DNA of 64,000 nt from Halictus rubicundus (GCF_050948215.1 NC_135152.1:6854310-6918309), one strand, 5' to 3'. Shown: positions 30,151-43,467, numbered from the stretch's first letter. Translations and numbers: made by a program. The notes: a model not told the origin generated them from the sequence alone.

Positions 30151-31277
30151 GTATATTCTGGATTCTGGTATATTCCAGTGTATTCTGCTATATTCTGGTA
30201 TATTCTAGTGTATTCTGCTATATTATAGTATATTCAAGTATATTACGGTATATTCTGGTGTATTCTGCTATATTCTACTATATTCAAGTATATTCTGGTA
30301 TATTCTAGTATATTCGAGTATATTCTGGTATATTCTAGTGTATTCTGCTATATTCGAGTATATTCTGGTATATTCTAGTGTATTCTGCTATATTATAGTA
30401 TATTCAAGTATATTATGGTATATTCTGGTGTATTCTGCTATATTCTACTATATTCAAGTATATTCTGGTATATTCTAGTATATTCGAGTATATTCTGGTA
30501 TATTCTAGTGTATTCTGCTATATTCTGGTATATTCTAGTGTATTCTGCTATATTATAGTATATTCAAGTATATTATGGTATATTCTGGTGTATTCTGCTA
30601 TATTCTACTATATTCAAGTATATTCTGGTATATTCTAGTATATTCGAGTATATTCTGGTATATTCTAGTGTATTCTGCTATATTCGAGTATATTCTGGTA
30701 TATTCTAGTGTATTCTGCTATATTATAGTATATTCAAGTATATTATGGTATATTCTGGTGTATTCTGCTATATTCTACTATATTCAAGTATATTCTGGTA
30801 TATTCTAGTATATTCGAGTATATTCTGGTATATTCTAGTGTATTCTGCTATATTCGAGTATATTCTGGTATATTCTAGTGTATTCTGCTATATTATAGTA
30901 TATTCAAGTATATTATGGTATATTCTGGTGTATTCTGCTATATTCTACTATATTCAAGTATATTCTGGTATATTCTAGTATATTCGAGTATATTCTGGTA
31001 TATTCTAGTGTATTCTGCTATATTCGAGTATATTCTGGTATATTCTAGTGTATTCTGCTATATTCTACTATATTGAAGTATAATATGGTATATTCTGGTG
31101 TATGCTGCTATATTCTACTATATTCAAGTATATTCTGGTATATTCTAGTATATTCGAGTATATTCTGGTATATTCTAGTGTATTCTGCTATATTCGAGTA
31201 TATTCTGGTATATTCTAGTGTATTCTGCTATATTCTACTATATTGAAGTATATTCTGGTATATTCTAGTATATTCAA
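30151..31277. repeat. 10-bp minisatellite with 170-bp higher-order repeat
   Basis: From 30171 to 31270 the sequence is 110 consecutive decamers of the form TATTCNNNTA or TATTCNNGTG, with no insertion or deletion that breaks the 10-bp phase. Decamer variants recur in a fixed order of 17, giving a 170-bp higher-order unit with starts at 30251, 30421, 30581, 30751, 30921 and 31091. The 30421 unit lacks exactly one decamer (TATTCGAGTA), so its step is 160. Identical 77-codon open frames at 30575 and 30745 are products of this periodicity, not genes. Confidence 0.98.
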
Positions 31278-32361
31278 AATGATCAATAAATATCATAATG
31301 TTAAGCGACTGGAAGGGGGCAGATGTTCACCTTTCGGTGCAATAAGTACGTGCAGGTAAGAAGTGTACACGTCCCCCCGGGGGCCCGAGGCGCAAAGTAT
31401 CCCCATAAATTCATTTTCGCCATAGTCCCCTGATGGGGTAGAACGAGCGAGGTCGGGCGGAGAGATCGCCGGAAGCCGTGGGACCGCCATTAAAACGTGT
31501 GAAACACGTGTAGGCCAAATGTCAACGTTGCACAGAGCCCGGCGAATCGGCGAGCGGCCACATTTCTCGGCGTTCGAGCGAACGGCACGTGACAACGAGA
31601 GCCACGGGGCCTCATAAGAAGCCGGGGACCCTCCTAATAGAAACAGGGCTAGTCTGTTTCGACGAATTCAGGGAGAACCGTTTCGTTTCCAACGTTTCGT
31701 CCTTTGTGTCCCCACCAAAATCCCATCTTGTGTTTTACTCGGGCCACGTTCGGTACCGGCGACGATCGTACAGCTGTTTGCAATAAATCATGCATAACTT
31801 CTGTCTCTCGACTGGATACCGTGTTATATTGCTCCGGGATTTCTTACTTCACCAAAAAATAGAATGTAACTGTCGCGCCACCGTGAGGCCTGGGATTTAT
31901 TGCGCGCTCACGAATTTGTTGATACGTAGGACGTTTTGCGAAAAATAAACGGTACAAGAAGTTTCAAATTTTTGTTCCGTATTGTCGCGAAAATAAATAG
32001 CGATTATTTTTTGACGAATGTACGGGTAGTTGTGTATGCATGCGAGAAGAGTAATTATTTGCACAGTGTGCGATCATTTTTAGAAAGTTAACCTAACTAA
32101 GATTTCTTCGTATTCGTTTCCTACTAATGATTTTTAATTAGGAAAAGTGCTTAAAATACAGCATGTGGGACTTTACACATACAAGTTACAAAAAATTCAC
32201 TTCAGAACATAAATTAATTGTTACAAAATCTTATTTTGCTACAAAAAAATTTTCAAAATATTTTTAAATAAAAATCTAAAACCGAGATATGTACATGATA
32301 CCGATATTTTCTGATGCCGAAACTAAGATAATATGTATGTGTTCACAAGTGAAGAAGAATG
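31278..32361. other. Spacer, GC-rich then AT-rich
   Basis: A GC-rich part at about 31360-31620 includes the palindrome CCCCCGGGGG. The rest is AT-rich. No gene or element ends were recognised. Confidence 0.4.
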
Positions 32362-32578
32362 CAACGTTTTCTCGATATATGTCCATAACACGGGTCTGGC
32401 CGGGGACATATATTGTCCAGGAAATAATGTTCTTTGATGCACGCCGAACGTAGAAAAAGACAGCGAAGAGAGGCCTTGGTTCAAGGCCCCTCACTTAGTA
32501 TACTTCGCGGCAGTGGATGTGGATAGTTCTCGGACTTTTATTGGCTAAATATTCGGGACATATATTGAGAAAACACTG
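32362..32578. mobile_element. Short Tc1/pogo-like MITE, copy 2
   Basis: This 217-bp element begins CAACGTTTTCTCGATATATG and ends with an inverted, mildly altered copy (CATATATTGAGAAAACACTG), followed by TA. Its first ~55 bases closely match copy 1 at 2597, but its interior differs. The subterminal inverted repeat is conserved: ATATATGTCC at 32375-32384 and GGACATATAT at 32404-32413. Confidence 0.75.
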
Positions 32579-35332
32579 TATCTTTAATTGCACATTTCAG
32601 ATATTACGACTTTGCGACATCAAGGCACCGATTGAAACATTATTGCTCGTGCACATTGTTACAACTCTGTTATATGTATGTATAGGCGTCATACGGGCGA
32701 CATTGTACCGCGACATATAAAAAGAGAGTAAAAAGAGGAGATCGTAGGCATAATACCGGTATGAAAATTTTACCGGTTTTAAGTTCCTAGTTTGAAGATG
32801 CTTAGTATTGGAAACGCGTTCGATACCCCCGGCAAAGATAGTACCTGCAATAAACGTTCCACAACATAGCAAGCGTGGTAATTAATTTGGCCCCCCTCCC
32901 GCCCCTGACATTCACCGTGAAACAGAATTTTTACTATTTTGATCCGTTATCGGTCCGCGAATCAAATAATCCCATCGCGTCGTTTCCACCTCGACCGCCT
33001 CGTTATCTCTCGGAAAGTTTCTCGTTGCGAATCGAATTGCAGAAACGGCAATGAAAATGCCCTGATGCAATTCTAATTACATAAACGCCGGTACGACCCT
33101 GGAGTAAAAGGAAAATTCGCAGAATTTTTCTGGTAACCCTCCAACCGTTTTATTAACCGAGTCTTTAGCGAGCCCGAATAATTTACAAAATGAAAATTCA
33201 CGTACTATTCACATCGCACAGATTAAATTTTCGATTAAATTAAAAAACGAATCGACTCGATTCGACAAATAGTTTCCGAGGTAAAAGCTCGTACCTTCAT
33301 AGATCACCTTTCGAGTATAGCTAATCTTTAAAAAAAACAGGGTCTACATATTTTTTAGAGATGTTTCTAAGTTAATATACAGAATGTCCCAGTTTTCCCA
33401 GGCATATGCTTTCGGCATCAATAAGACGAAAGGTCTGGGTGAGGTATAAATATAGCTCGTTCGTCGCTTTATTAAAACTCGAACGAAAATGATATTTACA
33501 TCATCCTGCCTGTATATTATACCGGCTGTTTACTACCCCGGATTGTGGGAAGATGCTGAATGTCACATCCACCGGCTTAATTACGACCTCATCGAGATTG
33601 CTATCGCACATATAATTATGCACTTTCTCTTCTTAGAACTTTAATTAAACGTTAATATGTTTCCGAATACCTGCTTCCATACAAAAATTTTCGTGTTATT
33701 GCCATCTACGGAGCAAACAAATTGAGAAAAATCGACGAATTAAGATCGTTCCTTTTAATTAAATAGACGTGTATGATGCAAAAGCAGGATCATAAATGTT
33801 CTTACTGTTTCAGCTATCACCTCAATTATTGTTATCGCTGGCGAACCAGTTCCACGAACACAACAGAGCATAATACAGACTGTTTCATAACACCTAACCG
33901 CAGCTAAATCCACCGGTGCACACAGAAATGTCCACTAAATGTCACATGAAAGCGTTCGACTCTCAAACCGACTCGAATTTCCAATGTGCACGACGCGCAT
34001 TAATCAAGTCGGGTTAATTAGGCCGGTTTCTGGAAAACAGGGCCGCAGGCGCACACTCTCGGGCCCTCTCCCTTAATACCTGACCTCTTTATGCGAAATT
34101 CTCTCTTTTTACTCATTCTGTCATAATTTGTTTATTGAAAGCTCACCCCATTTTTAGAAAATACAGCAAAACCGGCGAACACGTTAATTTCAAATTAATA
34201 TCAATCTTTAATCCTTCAGTGGCCTGCTGGAGTTTCTTTGGCACTCCATTAATCTTCCTAGACAAATGTGTCCTAAATATTTATCCGTTATATTTATCCG
34301 AAATAAAGTCTTAGCCACGTTATTTATTTTAGCGAACACATTGGAAAATAATTAGGACACTTTATTTGAAGAAAAATGTCAGAATATCACTTTGGATGTT
34401 TGTGCACAACAATAATGTTCTACCTCAATTGCAACAGGTACGAGTTCAGTGGACATTTAGTTCCATTACAAATAATTTGAATAGATTGGAAATAGTGTAA
34501 CAGCGTTAAATTAAATTCTTCTCATGAACGGACCATAATCGCACAGAATCCAGAGCGCATTGACCAATCAAGGCTTGAACAGTTCTTGCTTATATTTCTG
34601 AAAAAAAAATACAAAAAGAGACTTCAATTTTTGGAGTCATCAAAGTAAAGAGGCCCAGACCTTCCTCTGTAGAATCTTCCAAAGCCCCTAAATTCTTCAC
34701 ATACCCAAAACAACGTTCCTAAAGCGCCTAAAGCGCTAGTACACGTGGCAACGCCGCAGCGAACCGCCATAGGCGTCGACACGGGGCGAAAAATTGCGAA
34801 CAATGGAGTCGTCAGCGAAGACGATTCAGCTGATTGTTAATCAAGCCACGAACAGGATCGCCTTGGCGATAAATTGGTCCTTTTCCTGTTGCGGTGGTGC
34901 ATGTTCTCTGCGGCCCGTCGTGATATTATTTGAAAGAAATCTGCATTTTTTAGCGGCGTGGATCGGCCGTAGATCGCGGGGATTGATAAAGGGGGATGGT
35001 GAAGACGTCGAAGGGGTCACAGTGTTCTGCTCCGAAAGGAAACGCTTCGCCGGAGGAAATACATGCTCCGCTCTGTTTCCGTACGCACATGCGTGACAGA
35101 CACGCAACCGTGCACGCGCGCGGCACTAACCTTACCCCAACAGGAATTCTTTGCAGCGGCTCGTGCACGAGCTACGTTCCTCTTCTTCGTCAAGTGCTCC
35201 TTCTCCGAGGATTACTTCAGCCTTTTTAGCCCGGTTTTTTCTTTTCGAACTTCTTCTTTTGGAAATGGTGTGCTCCCGCGCTGGAGAAACGGCTTTCTTG
35301 GTCCGGGAAGGGCTGGAAACGTTCCTCGAGTT
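32579..35332. other. Spacer, no gene recognised
   Basis: Mostly AT-rich. A GC-rich island at 34790-35330 has overlapping open frames on both strands with no recognisable product. It could hold an untranslated exon or promoter, but nothing decides this. Confidence 0.35.
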
Positions 35333-35830
35333 TGTTGGTTGAAAAATGATGGTCATAAGTCACCTCAGCTGGAAATTGTTTTAGAAAATCCTATCGATCA
35401 TGGAGACGCTTGGTGGTAATATTCAAGAATTATTTTCGATCTATTAACGGTAGTTTTTCCCAAAAATAGGGGTTGGAAAATTGGGGTTGGAGACGTACCG
35501 AACACATGTATTGCTAAGATGGCGTCCTCAATCCTGAAATGGCTAAAGACGCTCTTTGAATCCATTAGTCGAGAAATATGTAAAAGTAAGTTACCTCAGC
35601 CAGAATATCTCATAAAATATCATGGATTAGGAAGCCCTCTGAGGTTAATATTCTAGAATCTTTTGTAACGTATTAACAGCACTGTTTCTTAAAGAAAGGG
35701 GTTCAAGAAAAAGAAGTTGAGGACATAAATCCTAAAAAGTTTGGAGTTCGAGCTCATTACTTAAAAAATGTTGAAAATCAGTTGCTTCGTGTAAAATACT
35801 GCAAACCACATTATTAACTATTTATATCTA
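35333..35830. repeat. Diverged tandem duplication, about 2.5 copies of 190-230 bp
   Basis: Shared words occur in order: GAAAAATGAT..TAAGT.ACCTCAGC.(G/A)GAA, AAAAT(C/A)(C/T)(T/C)AT.GAT.A(T/G)G, AATATTC(A/T)AGAAT and TATTAAC.G.A. Copies are anchored near 35333, 35563 and 35755; the third is partial. Confidence 0.6.
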
Positions 35831-38587
35831 TGACATTGTTATTGAAGAACAATTTTTAATACAATAATATTATTATTTTGGATGGAATCTTTGAATATGT
35901 TTCATGCATTTTAATTTCGTATAATTAATTTCGTATACGAGTTGTAGATGTCGTTTTGAACGGACGCATTAGCATAATAGAAATTAAAAGGGATTGCGAC
36001 GTCGAATACTAAAGTATAAAGAATTAGTGAAGCTTACAACGGATGTAATTAAAATTAATTCAATCGATCCGTCTCTCCCTTTGATACGGATGCCGCATCG
36101 GCGCAGCGGGGCATGGATAATCGCTAGCTACCAATTCAATTTATTGAGTCGATTCAATATATTGTTTACCATATTGAACAAGCTAATTGCAACGCTAATT
36201 AAATTCTTATACAGACGTCCATAACAAATGGATGAAGTGAAACAAAATTTAGAAGTGTCTTACCCATCAACGTTAATATTTATATTCGTTTAAAAGACGA
36301 AATATATTGGACACTGCGTGGTTTACAAAAACGGTTAATGATAAGACTGAAATTTGCATCTCCACTCTCGCTCGAGCAAGTTTTATCAGATATGCTGTAC
36401 GTTCGATGAAATATGTTCACGAGTGTTGCTTCATTTATTCATACACTCGAGGAAGCCCTTAAAAGCCTACTACGAACATACACTGTAATATAAATGTATA
36501 CTATCATCACGCAGACAGATGCAAAAGGTGAAATAGCCCAAAGCAAATATTTTTGTTAATTTTCATCTTATTGATTTAAATTAATTTAATCTACAATTTT
36601 AAAACATCTATATACGAACAAGTGAAATCCCATTAAACCATAAGAAAAGCAATGCAATCTTTTCGTAAGGTGCCATAAATTGATCAACAAGCCAAATCTC
36701 ACAGCGAAAAAAATCTAATTCGCATCGACCGTAGGGCACTTAAATCTTTTCAGTGGGTGCGCCAAAGTTTTTATAACTGAGACACGGAGACCAGGGCCAG
36801 CATGATTTCCCGATCATCGAAACGATCAATTTATCGTCAAGGAAATATTCCTCGTCGAAAATGTCCCCGCATGGGGCTCCGTTCCGGCATCCCCGGTCCG
36901 TGGCGGTTAGGTTATAGACCGTCGAGGGTTAATTATATTTAGTATCGGCCGCGTGTTTCTCGCCTTTAGAGGAACAAACCCCCGGTGTCTCCCTTTTTAC
37001 TTGGTTCGGGGCCCTCCTTGTTTATCTCGAAATAACGCTGCCGGCGCACATGGGCGTTTCTTCGGGCACTGCCAGATGCGTGGGTGGTGGCAGTGAAGAG
37101 AAGAGAAGGAGAGCACGAATGACGGTCACATGGCATCGTCGCGGGCTCCTCTTCTGCCCTGACTTGTCAGTATTCCGTGAAGTGTTGGGCCGTGTATGCG
37201 CGCCGGTCCTCCTTCCAACCCCGGCCCGCAAGAACACGAGGAGTCCCCTCGAAGACGAAGATCATTCGACAGTTACCGTCCGGCTAGATCCAACCTCGCC
37301 TCCTGTATCGCCGATTTTTATTTCCCTCCTCGGAAACGTCCGCGAACAAGAAGAGAACGTTGAAGATTACCAAGTGGTAACTGTGTTTGCCCGCGTTTGA
37401 AGGCAATTCGAACCACCCGCAAGAAAGAAACTTGAAGACTGTCGAGCGCTGAATGGCTGCGTTTGCCTGTGTTTGAATGCAGATGGAACTTGAAGACTGT
37501 TGCGACAGTATCGTGGGATTGTTGATATGATCGGAGCAGTTGCTGCAGGTTGGGAAGGACTTTGAAAGTGTTTGATTCAGTTTTGTTTCGTTTTATTTCG
37601 TAGGATTCGTGTGTTGGTAATGGTTTGACAAGGTTCGAGGAGGAGAAGATTTTGAACTGGTGCGCTGCTGTCGTCGAGCAGTTGTCGCTCGCGGGAGTGT
37701 GTGCGGAGCCACTGTGAACTTCCACGGACAATTTTTACGTAGATCAAACCGAATTGGTTTGCCACTTGTGTTAACAATTTAAAGAAATTCGAATCTCATG
37801 AAGCAGAACGATCGACCACCTCTTCGCTCGCGGACAGTTCGAATTAGATTTTCTTCCTCGATCGAGGGAAGAACGCGCTGAAGAATCGCTCCGAGTTTCG
37901 ATCGACGTATAAACATTTCCCAACAGCTGTTTGAACAGAAGTTTGCGGCGGACTGTTATCTAAAGATAGAGGCCCGAAACTCTGGCTCTCGAGTTTACAT
38001 TTCTCGAAGGAAAACTTGGAGGAATTTCAAACAAAGAGGGACCAAGTGAAAACAGTTCTGGCGGAAAAGAAAGTGACGTTGGAGAACAGTTTTATGAAGT
38101 TTGATGAAGAAAGGATCGTGCGAGAGAAGCGGAGGCTGATGGGAACGTCGTTGAACGTTTCGAAGCCCGTATCGGTCCGTTTCGATCTATCGCTTTTCAA
38201 GGGGCAGAAAAAGGAGGGAAGGGCGACGAACAATGCGACCCTTGATGCGCTCTCTCGCCGCGAAGAAACAAAAACTTCCGCGTTGCTGAGTGTTATTTCC
38301 GACGAAACGCTTTGACTTAATCGCGCGACCGGCTACCCGACTGATTGATTGCCGCTCGACAACTGTTCCTCGAGAAATCAAAAAAAAAAAAGAAAACTTG
38401 GCTAACTATCGCTGGGAAATTTGCGGAAGACTAAAGGTCGTTACGTGCTCGAGGATTTATCGGCGACCTGAAGAGAAAACGGGGGAAGAATGAGTCGCTG
38501 GAGTTGCTCCGACGAATCGCTCCCGTAGGATTATAAGGTGAGCGAATCGACGACGTTTGCTATCGGCTGATTGCCGGTGTGTGTGTG
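35831..38587. other. Spacer with open frames, no gene recognised
   Basis: A CpG-rich stretch lies at 36900-37320. A 99-codon plus-strand frame at 38016-38315 gives a charged, helix-like translation but matches no family I know. Its lack of a partner exon or upstream signal leaves it unsupported. Confidence 0.35.
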
Positions 38588-39125
38588 TACAGTACAGATT
38601 TTATGGGGGCTATTTCGTCGAATCGAAAATCAAATGTGTTCTTTACTAGAACTTCTACTTCAAGAGAGATACAGTAGGTCGAATCAAATAAAGTACAGTA
38701 GACTGAACACAATAAAAACTTCAAATTTTCTGAGGGGATTGCATATGTTTGTAGAACACAGATTTTATCGGGGCTATTTCGTCGAATCGAAAATCAAAAG
38801 TGTTCTTTACTAGAGCTTCTGTTTAAGATAAAATACAGTAGATCCAATCAAGTAAAATACAGGCAACTCACTCAAATAAAATACAGTAGATTGAACACAA
38901 TAAAAACTTCAACTTTTCTGAGGGGATTGCATATGCTTGTAGAACACAGATTTTATGGGGGCTATTTCGTCGAATCGAAAATCAAAAGTGTTCTTTACCA
39001 GAGCCTCTGTTTAAAATAAAGTACAGTAATCAAATAAAATACAGTAAATTGAATACATTATAAACTTGAAATTTTCCGGGGAGATTGCTTATGTTTATAG
39101 AACACAGATTTCATAGAAGCTAAAA
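38588..39125. repeat. Tandem array of 158-188-bp units with nested 20-bp sub-repeats
   Basis: Four unit starts (CAGATTTTATGGGGGCTATTT or a variant) lie at 38595, 38759, 38947 and 39105. Units also share CGTCGAATCGAAAATCAAA, GTGTTCTTTAC and TCTGAGGGGATTGCATATG. Each unit contains a variable number of (A)AATAAA(A/G)TACAGTAGA-like sub-repeats, which explains the length differences. Confidence 0.9.
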
Positions 39126-42100
39126 TTAGAAACTTGAAATCATTTGAGAATCCAACAAGAAATTTTTCAGAATATATTTCTTCGTGTAGAAGAGATTCTT
39201 TTTATCTCCTTAATGGGCCGTGTATAGTGTAGTTTATAATTGAACATAGTACCCGCCATTTTCTTTCTCAGGAATGGCTAAAGATTAAAGTGCTTAATTC
39301 TCGGGATTATTGTAGAGTTATGCTTCGCTGTTGTGCACCAGTAAATTTAGCGGTTGTTGCTAGTCTCGTCGATTTTAATAATCCTCTACTCACATAATTC
39401 TCCGGACGTGTTTTCAAAGAAAACGTTCAGTGAACGTTAATATCTGCTGACCATCGAAATTCCTCGGCTCTGAGCGATGACCGTAAGGCGGCTTTATTTT
39501 CGTCGGTGGTGAGCAACGCGAAATATGTATTCCCCGAAACTAGAGCATAATTTCGCGTGCGCGGGTAGGAATATTATTCGCGAGGAACGCCGAGCACGTG
39601 GACGATCAGCTGATCGGGTGACTGTCGCTTTTCGGGAAGAGGAATCGTTTCTCCTTCAATTTTATTAAAGAGGTACAACATTCTCATAACCGTAGAACTA
39701 TATAAACTAATTTAGTGTCAATACAATTTTCTTTTCTCTTAATCCCCTGGAATTGGGGGTGCCAATCTTGGTTCAATTTAATCCACAAAATATCAACAAT
39801 TCCCAAAGATGAAATAGTAAAGTATTAAAAATTAATCTCATTAAGAATACGTCACGTTTGAAGCTGTCGCTTTGATCTTAGTGATTCCATTGAATCAAAT
39901 GCGGAAGCATCGGTGAATATTTCGAGGTGGGGAGTCATTATGATCCACAGTGGTTTTTTAAAAGGAGTGAAACTCGGAGCCTTGGGTTTTTAATGGAGTC
40001 GAGTATTTTTCGCGTGTGTTCGTTGCATTGCCCGTTAAGGCGTCCACGAGCCGAGAAAACCGTACGAATATTCCATTAGGAATTAGCCGAGCGGCCCACC
40101 GTGTATATTAATAGATCGAACCTGACAGCCGAACCTAACCAGACGCTGCTCGGGCGAAACGCGCGAAATCGTTCCCTCGAGTTTTCGTTTCGGACTTTCA
40201 AACTCCGACCTCGATGCGAGTCCTATTTGCGTGCGCGTGTACTCCCCTTTTCTTTTTTCCTTCGGCCGTGCATCGCGAACTGTAATAACGAGACTAACGA
40301 ACCCCCATCATTTTTCTCCTCGCCGTTTTTCTCGCTTTCGATTGGTACGCGAAGATTGTGCTTTAATCTGACCCTGGCAAGATTAAAAAATTATACACGT
40401 GATTTCTCTCGGAGATTTTGATAGCTGAGGTCGGAGATTGTATTTTAATCTGACTCTTGCAAGATTAAAAAATTACGTACGATTTCTGCTGGCGATAGTA
40501 GAAGTAGTAGTAATTTTGTTAAGAGATTCCCTTCGGACAATTTCGTAGAGAATACAGATTTTACGTAAATATTTTGCTGTTTGTATTTTATTTTCTAGTA
40601 ACGATTTTATAACAGCATTGGCAGACCTTAATAAGAGGGTCGCCCGATTCGATTGGACGTGTGTATGCAGTCCTTTGATCCGCGACGACGGTGCCGTAAG
40701 CGCCAATCTGTTGCGTAAGCTGCAAACAATGCGTTTAAAAATGCGTGTCGCGTACGAATCGAAAGGTAACCTATGTATTGCGATCGAATCGTTCCACGAT
40801 CGATTTTCGACGATGACGCGACGATTGGACTACAAATATTATTTTTATACAAGCTGGTACGGTTTCCAAATTCACTTGGACTTGAAGCCCCGGCCGTAAA
40901 CCAAGGGGTGACATTTTGTACAGACAAAAAATATTTTATCAATCAAAATTCTATTTAATTCGTTTATCTAAGAATAGTGCTTTATGCGGACAGAATAATT
41001 CATTAGGGGATGACATTTAATACAGACGAAATAATTAATCTCTTAAGGGATGATATCTTGTATGGACACTGTGTGTATTTTCGACAGAGTGCTTGTTGTA
41101 TTACGGACGTGTATAGAATAATTTCATTAATTATGGACAAGAAAGGGTGGAAATTTCGCGAGTAGAAGCGATTTCTTTGTGAGGCGCGAACAAAGTGGCG
41201 CACGAGCCACAGAAAAAAGGGGGCAAGCGAGGTCGTCCACACGGTTCGCTGATTTCCGGATCGGCTTAATTTGCGGTCTCTCATGTTAATGAGCGATCCG
41301 CACATTCAAAGGAACGAGCCGTGCACGCGCTCTCGCTTTTTACGCGTGCACGCCTGGCGAGGGGTAACACGTGCGTATCGGCTCAGGATGCATTCATTTC
41401 TTTTTCTTTTTTTTTTTTTTTTTAAGTCTTGTTGGCTGTCGTGCACGCGTCTCGGAAAAAGAGCAGGTGCATCTGGCGCGCGAGTTAAACGCGGTTCGGG
41501 TTGACCCACCATCGCGGTGAACTTCTTTCTCACCTTGAGGCAGAAATAGAACGGCGAAGAAACGTTTCGACTGCTTTGCATGCGGATCCATTTTGCGGAA
41601 ATCCCAGCCCGACCCGGCCCGGCCCGGCCCGTCTCGAAATGCCGTTTTGTACTGTTCAAACGGCGCATGCAGTGATCCTGTTTGACGAGGAATTTAAACG
41701 CGAAACTCTCTCCGCGGAATCGTGCCATTTTTGTCCGATTCAATTCTGGAGAGAATCGCGAGTTTCATTTTAAATCTGGGAAACATCCATGACAGAATGA
41801 TCGTAAGGATTTGCATAATAAAATTAAGAAAATGACGAACGAATAGATTTTTATTATTTTTATTGGAGGACGATAAGAAAACTTTAAATTGGAAAATATG
41901 ACTGAGGAAAAGAACTGTAAATTCCGTTTTTTTTTTTTTTGGGAGTGACATTTTTCTTTAATCATAGAATTGCAGATGGAATTTCCAATTTTACATTAAA
42001 TAGTAAACAGACGATTTTTATTGTTCTTGTTGGAGGGTACAGGAAAGAAAAAGAACATGGAGGACCAGCAATATCGGCAATTAAGAGCAGATTGACAATG

Positions 42101-42705
42101 TCAAGACAAGTCCAATGCGGGATCTAATTATCGCAATGAAAGTGTCAAGTGTTCTGAACAACGCGACAAAACTCCATCGAATGAAGTCGTTTAAGTCGAA
42201 GTGGCAAATATTGTGATTGGCAGGTCGCTGTCGTTCCAAGGTCGTATCTTTCAACGTTTCGACGCTCGGCAATGTATTTTTAAACGGGATCGTATGCTTT
42301 TGCGGCAACCGGTCCTCGTAGAAACTGCGATTAGCATTTAACGATTTCTAATAACGTTGCTCCCAATTGACCCTGATTGAAAAAGGCAATTGTTCACCAT
42401 AACAACAACCGCTTACAAAACACATACAACCTTCTTCTCTTTTTAAACTAATAAACTTTCATAAAAATTCGCCGGTATGTTTGTTGAGAAAACCACAAAA
42501 AGCGTGGAAGAATCCTTCAATTTTTCAGATTATCGTCAGACTGTAAATTGAGTTTGAAAAAGTACAGAAAATATTTTTGAAGAATTCGTTTCGGCGGTAT
42601 GTTTTGATACTTCTTTCAACAAAGTATGTTTCGGCGAAACTTGGCAGAGGTATTTAACACAACAAACAACGGCGAGAACGAGGTTCCGAGAAGCCTTCGG
42701 CTGAA
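39126..42705. other. Spacer with small tandem duplications
   Basis: No gene was recognised. The stretch holds an 82-bp duplication at 40351-40495, weak repeats around GGGATGACATTTAATACAGACG at 40905-41065, a T-rich run at 41400-41424 and a (GGCCC)n run at 41608-41631. The 145-codon minus-strand frame at 41306-41743 passes through the poly-T/Lys run and has no recognisable product. Confidence 0.4.
40351..40495. repeat. 82-bp tandem duplication
   Basis: AGATTGT(G/A)(C/T)TTTAATCTGAC followed by GCAAGATTAAAAAATTA occurs at 40353 and again at 40435. Confidence 0.75.
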
Positions 42706-42865
42706 CGCTAAACCATCCAAATTTTTTATTTCAGAATTCTTGAAATTATACGGATGCTTTCGAAAGAAATGATCGAATTAAAGTATCTTCAGTAGTCTAA
42801 AAGAATCTTGTAATTTTTATAAAGCAATACGTGTCGGTTAGTTTTAAGGCTCGGTCGGTTTAGTG
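42706..42865. mobile_element. TTAA-type MITE, family C, copy 2
   Basis: It begins CGCTAAACCATCC and ends GGTCGGTTTAGTG, followed by TTAA (42866-42869); the left flank is TGAA. It is related to 27956-28199 at both ends and in the GAAATTATACGGATGCTTTCG word, with an internal deletion relative to that copy. Confidence 0.65.
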
Positions 42866-43124
42866 TTAAAAATTCTGCTTTCCCTCCGGTTGATCCGTTA
42901 CCCGAAAACCTTGAAGGACGCGGGGGTTAAGGGAGCGTAAAGTGAAAAAGGCAAAGCCGTGAGCGCGAAGCGTAGCGATGCACCAGCAGCGGAGCAACAT
43001 TGCATCGAAGACGAGAAGCTCGCGCGCATCGTTCCGCCGTGATTCGTCCCATCAGCTGATCCATTTGGACAGGGGAGTAAATCAGAGTGCTTGAGCTTTC
43101 ATGGGAACGATAACCCGAGAGTAG

Positions 43125-43150
43125 TCTCTCTCTCTCTCTCTCTCTCTCTC
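43125..43150. repeat. (TC)13 microsatellite
   Basis: A pure TC dinucleotide run followed by GCTC. Confidence 0.95.
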
Positions 43151-43467
43151 GCTCTTCTTCTCCCTCTCTTCCGTCCGCTTCTGGCACGCTCTCGACGACT
43201 CTCTGTCTTCGTCGGAAGCCGCCACGAAAATAGTAGCAACTCTGGTTGCTGCCATCAACCAGTAACTCGGAGAGCTTCTATAGTGGAATTCGAGCGAGAA
43301 ATTTCGAAGAAACGGGTCTCGAACTATGTTTCTGCACCCTGTTTTCCCTGGTGCAACCCTTATTGCTGCACTGTCTTAACCCTTAGACTGTAAACTTTTT
43401 TACGGTACACCGAAACCGTAAGCGTTGGTCTTTAATGTCTGATACGGGTTTCAGCGAGCAATACGGA

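Noticed and set aside
30575..30978. Two identical 77-codon frames rich in Tyr, Ile, Leu and Ser
   Set aside because: They are the 10-bp array read in frame; their identity comes from the 170-bp higher-order repeat, not from a gene family.
32440..32510. GGTTCAAGGCCC word resembling a tRNA T arm
   Set aside because: It lies inside the pogo-like MITE and no anticodon or acceptor stem can be drawn.
38016..38315. 99-codon charged frame as a gene
   Set aside because: The helix-like composition is suggestive, but there is no known relative, no partner exon and an overlapping minus-strand frame.
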